Positions 1-5,071 of a stretch of 5,071 nt of DNA are shown here, piece by piece. The notes below the pieces were generated by a model. It was not told where the DNA came from and made no database searches. It worked only from the letters and a program-made list of their open reading frames with translations. The position numbers were made by a program, and so were the translations under genes. Position 1 is the first letter of the stretch, and each line of letters opens with the position of its first letter. The stretch lies in contig CACXFW010000513.1 of NCBI GenBank assembly GCA_902767065.1, positions 1 through 5,071 of the forward strand, written 5' to 3'. This DNA is from an uncultured Lachnospiraceae bacterium. Its GTDB lineage: Bacteria > Bacillota > Clostridia > Lachnospirales > Lachnospiraceae.

Positions 1-1
1 C

Positions 2-65
2 CCTGGAACCGCTCAGATCCGTCAGATAAGCAAGCTTATCTGACTGGATCATGAGCAATTCCAGG
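2..65. repeat. Long imperfect inverted repeat (hairpin) upstream of metH
   Basis: Read directly from the sequence, the two arms pair almost end to end. Positions 2-8 pair with 59-65, 11-15 with 52-56, 16-20 with 46-50, and 21-30 (GTCAGATAAG) with 35-44 (CTTATCTGAC). The loop is CAAG at 31-34. This gives 27 Watson-Crick pairs, broken only by a 2x2 internal loop (9-10 / 57-58) and single bulges at 45 and 51. There is no T-run after it on the + strand, so it is not a typical intrinsic terminator for an upstream + strand gene. On the - strand the loop would be G(CUUG)C, a known stable RNA tetraloop arrangement. It may be a REP/MITE-like palindromic element or a structured RNA; the function is unknown. 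It begins at the window edge and may extend further. Confidence 0.85.
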
Positions 66-82
66 AGGTGCTGAATAATTAC

Positions 83-105
83 ATTTAGTGTTCATACGAA
101 CGATA
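83..105. repeat. Direct repeat copy 1 in the metH leader (operator-like)
   Basis: First of two 23-bp direct repeats, matching 120-142 at 21 of 23 positions with a 37-bp period. Both share the exact 12-bp core ATACGAACGATA. This copy also contains an inverted repeat GTTC-N4-GAAC at 90-101, which resembles a dimeric repressor half-site arrangement. The period is not a multiple of three, so it does not reflect a repeated peptide. A role as an operator for metH is inference from its position. Confidence 0.6.
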
Positions 106-119
106 CAAGAAGTTTGTCA

Positions 120-142
120 ATTTACTGTTGATACGAACGATA
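120..142. repeat. Direct repeat copy 2 in the metH leader (operator-like)
   Basis: Second copy of the 23-bp direct repeat, with the same ATACGAACGATA core at 131-142, ending 21 bp before the metH start codon. Its inverted repeat is weaker than in copy 1 (GTT-N6-AAC) because of one C-to-G change. A -35-like TTGTCA lies at 114-119, and a poor -10-like GATATT at 139-144 overlaps the end of the repeat. If that were a promoter, a protein bound here would block it, but the promoter match is weak and the 19-bp spacer is long. Confidence 0.6.
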
Positions 143-163
143 TTCTGAGAAAGATGATTTGAT

Positions 164-2836
164 ATGAAAGAAAGGAATCTTCTTCTGCTCGACGGTGCCA
201 TGGGCACAATGCTCCAGAAGGCCGGGATGAAACCCGGCACACTTCCGGAGGTCTTCGGCATGCAGCATCCTGAGATTGTACTGGGGATCCACCAAAGGTA
301 TATCGAAGCCGGAAGCAGGGTCATCTATGCGAACACCTTCGGTGCCAACAGCAGGAAATATGAAGGAAGCGGTTTTTCGGTGAAAGACGTGATTGCCGCA
401 AACATTGCCACAGCCAGGAAGGCAGCATCTTCCTTCCCGGGCCTGAACGTAAAAACGGCACTGGATGTCGGTCCGGTCGGCGAACTGATGGAGCCTCTTG
501 GGACCCTTTCCTTTGACGAGGCCTATGAATGCTTTCGCGAGATTGTCTGCGCCGGGGAAACTGCCGGGGCAGATCTTGTCATTTTCGAGACAATGACGGA
601 CCTGAACGAAGTAAGAACTGCTGTCCTCGCGGCAAAGGAGAACACTTCTCTTCCGGTCTGGGTCACAATGACCTTCGAAAAGACCGGGAGAACCTTTGCC
701 GGGACTGATCCTGCAGCCATGGCGCTCACGCTCGACGCGCTGGGCGTGGAGGCAGTCGGCGTAAACTGCTCGCTCGGGCCCGGGGACCTGGTTCCCATCG
801 TAGAAAAGATCCGCTCTCACACAGACCTTCCTGTCATCGTCAAGCCGAACGCAGGGCTCCCGGATCCCAGAACCGGCCTGTATGCCATGACACCGGAGCG
901 CTTTGCGGATGAGATGACTGTCTACCCGAAGATGGGAATTACCATTCTGGGAGGTTGCTGCGGAACAAGGCCCTCTTTCATTCAGGCTCTGGGCGGGATC
1001 CGCAGCCATATTACGCCTGAAGACAACAGCCTGGAAGCTTCCGGCCAGCATATACAGTCCTCTGATACTACGCAGGAAGCTGCAGGGGGCGGCTCTCATT
1101 TTTCAGGTGCTGTCCGGATTGATCCGGAAAGCATCTCCAGCAAGCCTCCGGTAAGAAACGGTGTATGCTCCGCCGGCCGTGTTACGTATCTTGACGGAAG
1201 AGTCCGCGTCGTCGGCGAGCGCATTAATCCGACCGGAAAAAAACGTTTCCAGCAGGCTCTCCGGGAACATGATATGAACTATATCATGAAGTGCGCCATT
1301 GAACAGGCTGACGATGGCGCCGATATTCTGGATATCAATGTCGGACTTCCCGGCGCCGATGAACCGGCGCTGATGAAGGATGTGGTCTGCGCCGTCCAGA
1401 GCGTGACCGATCTGCCCCTGCAGATTGATTCCACCAATCCTGAGGCCATCGAAGCCGGCCTCAGAGCCGCATGCGGAAGGGTGATCGTAAACTCCGTCAA
1501 CGCGGAAGAAGAAAACTGCAGGCGGATCCTTCCGATCGTCAGGAAATACGGTGCCTGCGTCATCGGCCTTGCCCTTGAAAAATCAGGCATGCCGAAAAAC
1601 GCCGAAGAAAGGATCCGCAATATCCGGACAATCCTGAAGTTCACGGATGAGTACGGGATTCCCAGAAAAGATGTCATCGCAGACTGCCTTGCGCTGACGG
1701 TTTCCGCACAGCAGGAGCAGGCGATGGAAACGCTTCGCGCTGTCCGGTATGCCGCACAGAACCTTGGTGTCCACTGCACGCTGGGCGTCAGCAACATTTC
1801 CTTCGGACTGCCCCAGAGAAAGCACGCAACCGTCAGCTTCCTGACCCAGGCAATGTACTGTGGGGTGGACCTGCCGATCATCAACCCGAACCAGGTAGAA
1901 ATCATGGATGCCGTTGCGGCATTCCGCGCGCTCTCCGGACAGGATGTATCCTGTATGGACTATATCGCACGGTTCGCAGGCCGCCAGGAGATGCAGCCTC
2001 TTCCGGCCAGCCAGAGCACCCGCGCCAGTCAGGATCCCCGGAATCTGTCAGATTCCCCGGGTATTTCAGATTTCCGCAAGCTTCCGGACGAAACCGGGAG
2101 GATAGCTTCCTTGTCCGGCGCGGATTCTTCCAATGCCGGGAGGATGGCTTCCTTGTCCGGCGCGGATTCTTCCAATTCCGGAAGGATGGTTTCCTTGTCC
2201 GGCACGGATTCTTTCAACGCCGTACAGCAGGCGATCCTGAGAGGACTCGGAGAGGAAGTCAGGCAGCAGGCAGCGCTCCTTCTTGACCGGATCAGCGCGA
2301 TGGAGATCGTCGAAAACTACCTGATTCCGGCGCTGGACGAAGTCGGCAGCAGATACGAAAAACAGCTCCTCTTCCTCCCGCAGCTGATCAATGCCGCAAA
2401 TGCGGCATCCGCAGGATTTGAACTGATCAAAGATCGAATCGCACAGACAGGAGCCGGGACCGTTTCAAAAGGAAAAGTCGTACTCGCGACCGTGGAAGGA
2501 GACATCCACGATATCGGTAAAAATATCGTGAAAGTCGTCCTGGAAAACTACGGCTATACCGTCATCGATCTCGGACGGAATGTCCCGCCGCAGAAAGTTG
2601 CGGACGCTGCGAAAGATAAGGACGTGAAGCTGGCAGGCCTCTCCGCCCTGATGACTACAACGCTCCCCGCCATGGAAGAAACGATCCGCCTGCTGAAGGA
2701 ATCCGGCTGCGGCGTGAAAACAGTTGTCGGCGGCGCCGTCGTCACTGAGCGGTACGCGAAAGAAATCGGAGCGGATTTCTACGCGAAAGACGCGAAAGCA
2801 ACCGTAGATGCCGCCAGGCAGATATATGGTTCTTAA
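164..2836 (+). CDS. metH: Cobalamin-dependent methionine synthase, three-domain form without the AdoMet reactivation domain
   Basis: Cytoplasmic enzyme that moves a methyl group from 5-methyltetrahydrofolate via methylcobalamin to homocysteine, making methionine and regenerating tetrahydrofolate. The homocysteine domain spans about residues 1-280, with DGAMGT at 10-15 and the zinc ligands C202 (GVNCS) and C265-C266 (GGCCGT). The pterin domain spans about 347-605, with GERINPTG (351-358), DINVG (390-394), IDSTN (421-425) and GVSNISFGLP (541-550). The B12 cap helices lie at about 687-765. The cobalamin Rossmann domain spans about 770-890, with D780-x-H782-xx-G785 (H782 is the cobalt ligand), S827-A-L829 and GGA 856-858. 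At 890 residues it ends where the roughly 1,227-residue E. coli MetH continues into its AdoMet/flavodoxin reactivation domain, so a separate activation protein is expected elsewhere. The linkers 281-346 and 607-686 are unusually long, Ser/Gly/Asp-rich and repetitive. An in-frame TGA at 155-157 makes ATG 164 the first possible ATG start; the ribosome site is weak (GAGAAAG, 147-153). No SAM or cobalamin riboswitch was recognised upstream. Confidence 0.96.
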   Translation: MKERNLLLLDGAMGTMLQKAGMKPGTLPEVFGMQHPEIVLGIHQRYIEAGSRVIYANTFGANSRKYEGSGFSVKDVIAANIATARKAASSFPGLNVKTALDVGPVGELMEPLGTLSFDEAYECFREIVCAGETAGADLVIFETMTDLNEVRTAVLAAKENTSLPVWVTMTFEKTGRTFAGTDPAAMALTLDALGVEAVGVNCSLGPGDLVPIVEKIRSHTDLPVIVKPNAGLPDPRTGLYAMTPERFADEMTVYPKMGITILGGCCGTRPSFIQALGGIRSHITPEDNSLEASGQHIQSSDTTQEAAGGGSHFSGAVRIDPESISSKPPVRNGVCSAGRVTYLDGRVRVVGERINPTGKKRFQQALREHDMNYIMKCAIEQADDGADILDINVGLPGADEPALMKDVVCAVQSVTDLPLQIDSTNPEAIEAGLRAACGRVIVNSVNAEEENCRRILPIVRKYGACVIGLALEKSGMPKNAEERIRNIRTILKFTDEYGIPRKDVIADCLALTVSAQQEQAMETLRAVRYAAQNLGVHCTLGVSNISFGLPQRKHATVSFLTQAMYCGVDLPIINPNQVEIMDAVAAFRALSGQDVSCMDYIARFAGRQEMQPLPASQSTRASQDPRNLSDSPGISDFRKLPDETGRIASLSGADSSNAGRMASLSGADSSNSGRMVSLSGTDSFNAVQQAILRGLGEEVRQQAALLLDRISAMEIVENYLIPALDEVGSRYEKQLLFLPQLINAANAASAGFELIKDRIAQTGAGTVSKGKVVLATVEGDIHDIGKNIVKVVLENYGYTVIDLGRNVPPQKVADAAKDKDVKLAGLSALMTTTLPAMEETIRLLKESGCGVKTVVGGAVVTERYAKEIGADFYAKDAKATVDAARQIYGS
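2040..2056. repeat. Perfect palindrome inside the metH linker
   Basis: GGAATCTG (2040-2047) and CAGATTCC (2049-2056) are perfect inverted copies around a single T. Allowing a two-base bulge at 2057-2058, the outer CCC/GGG (around 2036-2039 and 2059-2061) also pairs. It sits in the low-complexity linker between the pterin and B12 domains, where protein sequence is under little constraint. It could be a remnant of a small palindromic element inserted in frame, or chance. Confidence 0.55.
2096..2221 (+). repeat. Three in-frame 42-bp tandem repeats in metH
   Basis: Three head-to-tail copies at 2096-2137, 2138-2179 and 2180-2221 encode 14-residue units: GRIASLSGADSSNA, GRMASLSGADSSNS and GRMVSLSGTDSFNA (residues 645-686). 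Copies 1 and 2 match at 40 of 42 bases; copy 3 matches each at 36 of 42. Because 42 is a multiple of three, gain or loss of units keeps the frame. The array ends exactly where the helical B12 cap begins, so it lengthens a hinge rather than altering a folded domain. Copy number may vary between strains, likely by replication slippage. Confidence 0.92.
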
Positions 2837-2857
2837 CCAGAATCCTTGCACATAAAT

Positions 2858-2883
2858 GCCAGCGGCAATCAGACACCGCTGGC
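2858..2883. terminator. Hairpin between convergent metH and argH, probable terminator
   Basis: GCCAGCGG (2858-2865) pairs perfectly with CCGCTGGC (2876-2883) around a 10-nt loop. It begins 21 nt after the metH stop and lies 52 nt past the argH stop, the expected place for a shared terminator between convergent genes. Neither side has a good U-tract: the + strand continues with TGTAAAACTCTTCC and the - strand with ATTTATG. It is therefore a weak or atypical terminator, or a 3'-end stabilising stem. The rest of 2837-2935 holds only a short direct repeat. Confidence 0.55.
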
Positions 2884-2909
2884 TGTAAAACTCTTCCTCT
2901 TCCGCACAG

Positions 2910-2938
2910 GCATTCCGATTACAGAAGCATTCCGATTA
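2910..2938. repeat. Short tandem duplication at the argH stop codon
   Basis: GCATTCCGATTA occurs at 2910-2921 and again at 2927-2938, a 17-bp period. The second copy includes the argH stop codon (TAA on the - strand, 2936-2938), so the argH end appears to have been duplicated just downstream. Probably a replication slippage scar with no function. Confidence 0.6.
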
Positions 2939-4327
2939 AGGCCTGAATGACTGCTCATCCAGATACGCTCTTGCTTCTTTCACCTCTGCCTCCATCGCTT
3001 TTCTCCCAGGCGCTCCCTTCGTAAGCCGTTTTTCCACACACGTTTTCAGCGAAATCGCATCAAAGATATCCTCCTCAAACCGGTCGGAAAAGCTGCGGAA
3101 TTCCTCCAGGGAAAGATCATCCAGCGCACACCCTGCGTCAATGCAGTGAAGGACCAGCGCGCCCACGATCCCGTGGGCATCACGGAATGGAACCCCTTTC
3201 CCGACCAGATAATCAGCCGCGTCCGTCGCGTTCGTGAATCCATTGCGGGCGGAAGCAGCCATCACATCCTTCCTGAACCGCATGGAAGCAACGCATCCGT
3301 CAAACAGACGAAGGCAGCTCTTCACCGTATCGATCGCATCAAAGGAAAGCTCCTTGTCCTCCTGCATGTCCTTATTGTATGCGAGCGGAATCCCTTTCAT
3401 GGTCGTAAGAAGCGCTGTCAGTGCGCCATAGACCCTTCCTGTTTTTCCGCGGACCAGCTCCGCGATGTCCGGATTCTTCTTCTGCGGCATGATGCTCGAC
3501 CCGGTGGAGAATGCGTCATCCAGTTCCACAAAACGGTATTCATTGCTGTTCCACAGGATCATTTCCTCCGCAAAACGGCTCAGGTGCATCTGGCAGATCG
3601 ATAGCGCGCCAAGAAACTCAATCAGATAATCCCGGTCCGATACACCGTCCATGGAATTGCGGGACGGACGGATAAAGCCAAGCTCCTTTGCCGTAAAGTC
3701 ACGGTCCAGCGGGTAAGTCGTTCCGGCCAGGGCACCGCTTCCCAGCGGACAGGTATCGCAGCGCGCCAGAATGGAAGCCATGCGTTCCCGGTCTCTGCGG
3801 AACATCTCAAAGTACGCGCCGAAATGATGCGCCAGGGTAACCGGCTGCGCTTTCTGGAGATGAGTAAACCCCGGCATATACGTATCAAGATTCTCTTCCA
3901 TGACCGTAAGAATCGTTGTGAGAAAATGCTTCAGCAAATCGTCCGTCTCCCGGATCTGATCCCGCACATACAGCTTCATGTCCACGGCAACCTGATCGTT
4001 GCGGCTTCTCCCGGTGTGCAGCTTCTTTCCCGCCTCACCGATGCGTTCGATCAGATTCGCCTCTACGAAGCTGTGAATGTCTTCGTACCCGTCAGAAAAC
4101 TGCAGGGTTCCGCTTTCGAGATCCGCTTTGATGGAACCAAGACCTTCTATGATTTTCTCCGTCTCCTCCTCACTGAGAATCCCCTGCTTCCCAAGCATTG
4201 CCGCGTGGGCTGCGCTCCCGCGGATATCCTGCTCATACAGCCTCCTGTCAAATGGAAGCGAATCATTGAACTTCTTCACCAGTTCGTCTGTCTCTTTTGT
4301 AAACCTTCCGCCCCATAACTGAGCCAT
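2936..4327 (-). CDS. argH: Argininosuccinate lyase
   Basis: Cytoplasmic homotetrameric enzyme that splits argininosuccinate into arginine and fumarate, the last step of arginine biosynthesis. The protein is 463 residues, a normal full length for the fumarase/aspartase superfamily. It opens with the family-typical MAQLWGGRF. Active-site regions visible are HTGRSRND (104-111), the T155-H156 catalytic histidine region (FTHLQKAQP), and the superfamily signature GSSIMPQKKNPD (276-287). That signature carries the flexible loop with the catalytic serine (S277/S278) and K283/N285. The start at 4327 is supported by AAGGGAG (4337-4343) nine bases upstream. It follows queH after a 35-nt gap with no convincing terminator, so the two are probably co-transcribed. 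No argG or other arginine gene is in the window. Nothing is missing or truncated. Confidence 0.97.
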   Translation of the reverse strand: MAQLWGGRFTKETDELVKKFNDSLPFDRRLYEQDIRGSAAHAAMLGKQGILSEEETEKIIEGLGSIKADLESGTLQFSDGYEDIHSFVEANLIERIGEAGKKLHTGRSRNDQVAVDMKLYVRDQIRETDDLLKHFLTTILTVMEENLDTYMPGFTHLQKAQPVTLAHHFGAYFEMFRRDRERMASILARCDTCPLGSGALAGTTYPLDRDFTAKELGFIRPSRNSMDGVSDRDYLIEFLGALSICQMHLSRFAEEMILWNSNEYRFVELDDAFSTGSSIMPQKKNPDIAELVRGKTGRVYGALTALLTTMKGIPLAYNKDMQEDKELSFDAIDTVKSCLRLFDGCVASMRFRKDVMAASARNGFTNATDAADYLVGKGVPFRDAHGIVGALVLHCIDAGCALDDLSLEEFRSFSDRFEEDIFDAISLKTCVEKRLTKGAPGRKAMEAEVKEARAYLDEQSFRP

Positions 4328-4336
4328 CCTGCCTGT

Positions 4337-4343
4337 CTCCCTT
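4337..4343 (-). promoter_or_regulatory. Ribosome binding site of argH
   Basis: AAGGGAG on the - strand, nine bases ahead of the argH ATG, in the 35-nt queH-argH gap. It supports the chosen start and shows argH has its own translation initiation even if transcribed with queH. Confidence 0.7.
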
Positions 4344-4362
4344 CTCTCAAAACCATCCGTTT

Positions 4363-5058
4363 TTACGCCTGTTCCTCTTTCTGCTTCATTCTCTCAGCTT
4401 TTGAGTACACGCAGCCGCAGTAATCCTGGCGGTACAGACCATGCTCCCTCGAAAGTACAATCGATCTCTGATATCCGCCCTTCTTCTTGAAATCCGAGGG
4501 AAGATGTTTCACCCCATACTTCTTTTCAAGCTCTTTTCCAATCTGATTGATCCGATCCGCATTCTTCAGTGGGCTGATCGACAGGGTGGTTGTAAAATAA
4601 TCATACTCCCCTTCCGCCGCCAGGGCGGCAGACTCTTCCATGCGCAGGCGGTAACAGGCAAAGCATCTCTCTCCGCCCTCCGGAATCTGTTCCAGCCCCC
4701 GGACCGCTGCGTGGAAAATACGCGCATCATACTTTCCGCTGACAAATGTAATCGGATGGGATGGATGCATTTCACGGATCAGGCGCTTCAGTTCCTCTTC
4801 CCTCAGATGGTATTCCGATTCCGGTTCAATATTCGGATTATAGAAGAAATCGGTAATCTGAAAATACTCTGACAGATACTCCAGCACATAGCTGGAGCAT
4901 GGAGCGCAGCAGCTGTGCAGCAGCAGCCTCGGCACATCAAAGGCGTCAGACTCCGACATCCGGGAATGGATCCCATCCAGAATCCCGTCCAACTCCTTCT
5001 GGTAATTACGTCTGTTTGTCCTGACAGATGTTTTGTTCGGCAATTCCACGCCATCCAT
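4363..5058 (-). CDS. queH: Epoxyqueuosine reductase QueH (DUF208 family)
   Basis: Performs the last step of queuosine synthesis, reducing epoxyqueuosine to queuosine in the wobble position of GUN-anticodon tRNAs (Asp, Asn, His, Tyr). QueH is the cobalamin-independent iron-sulfur alternative to QueG. The 231-residue protein shows all conserved family blocks: HSCCAPCSSYVLEYL (48-62, with C50, C51 and C54), FFYNPNI (71-77), GERCFACYRLRM (129-140, C132 and C135), FTTTLSISPLKN (155-166), the basic SDFKKKGGYQRS (188-199) and YCGC (213-216). The cysteine pairs at 50/51 and 132/135 are the expected cluster ligands. The first 43 residues precede the catalytic core and look like the leader seen in Firmicutes homologues. 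The start at 5058 is the only ATG before the core in this frame within the window and has a modest GAGAG 8 nt upstream (5067-5071). A further upstream start cannot be excluded because the window ends at 5071. It is probably in an operon with argH. Confidence 0.94.
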   Translation of the reverse strand: MDGVELPNKTSVRTNRRNYQKELDGILDGIHSRMSESDAFDVPRLLLHSCCAPCSSYVLEYLSEYFQITDFFYNPNIEPESEYHLREEELKRLIREMHPSHPITFVSGKYDARIFHAAVRGLEQIPEGGERCFACYRLRMEESAALAAEGEYDYFTTTLSISPLKNADRINQIGKELEKKYGVKHLPSDFKKKGGYQRSIVLSREHGLYRQDYCGCVYSKAERMKQKEEQA

Positions 5059-5071
5059 CCTGATTTCTCTC

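Noticed and set aside
83..142. SOS (LexA) box in the metH leader
   Set aside because: Gram-positive LexA sites read GAAC-N4-GTTC; here the half-sites are in the reverse order (GTTC-N4-GAAC), and copy 2 is imperfect.
114..144. Sigma-70 promoter TTGTCA / GATATT for metH
   Set aside because: The -35 is good (5 of 6), but the -10 is 4 of 6 with a 19-bp spacer, and transcription would start almost on the ribosome site. Not strong enough to list as a feature.
1..163. SAM, cobalamin or T-box riboswitch upstream of metH
   Set aside because: I could not find the conserved cores or the multi-stem layout of these classes, and 163 nt with one simple hairpin does not fit them. A leader extending left of the window was not visible.
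122..1099. Long open frame of 325 codons on the - strand opposite metH
   Set aside because: It lies entirely opposite the well-supported metH homocysteine domain and its leader, and its translation shows no recognisable domain. It is a shadow of GC-biased codon use.
1279..1905. 208-codon - strand open frame
   Set aside because: It overlaps the conserved pterin domain of metH on the opposite strand, and its Ser/Arg-rich translation resembles no protein family.
2029..2217. - strand open frame with a repeated EESAPDKEAILP-like peptide
   Set aside because: The repetition is only the mirror of the 42-bp tandem repeats in metH read on the other strand; there is no ribosome site or independent support.
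4328..4362. Terminator between queH and argH
   Set aside because: Only a 5-bp AAAAC/GTTTT pairing is present, too weak to stop transcription; the gap looks like an intra-operon spacer.
1..5071. Mobile element, phage, CRISPR or defence system
   Set aside because: All three genes are conserved housekeeping enzymes, and no transposase, integrase, CRISPR-type repeat array or attachment-site duplication was seen.

Overview
The window looks like an ordinary chromosomal segment of a Gram-positive anaerobe, most likely a clostridium of the Lachnospiraceae type. This rests on three things: a methionine synthase that stops after its B12 domain, a QueH-type rather than QueG-type epoxyqueuosine reductase, and an argininosuccinate lyase with the N-terminal wording common in Clostridia. 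Base composition is moderately GC-rich by eye. The taxonomic assignment is inference; no rRNA or other marker gene is present.

Layout: positions 1-163 are non-coding leader DNA in front of metH. They hold a near-continuous 64-nt hairpin (2-65), an unassigned perfect Shine-Dalgarno-like sequence (63-70), and two nearly identical 23-bp direct repeats (83-105 and 120-142). metH (164-2836, + strand) encodes a three-domain cobalamin-dependent methionine synthase with two unusually long low-complexity linkers. The second linker contains three copies of a 42-bp in-frame tandem repeat. A short convergent intergenic region (2837-2935) carries a hairpin that probably ends transcription from one or both sides. 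On the - strand, queH (5058-4363) is followed after 35 nt by argH (4327-2936), which suggests co-transcription.

Function: the three genes are housekeeping metabolism. MetH makes methionine from homocysteine and methyl-tetrahydrofolate, ArgH does the last step of arginine synthesis, and QueH does the last step of queuosine tRNA modification. They do not form one pathway, and metH is convergent to the other two. I found no phage, transposon, CRISPR, defence or novel enzyme system here. What merits attention is non-coding or repeat-derived: the long hairpin, the operator-like direct repeats ahead of metH, and the minisatellite and palindrome inside the metH linker.
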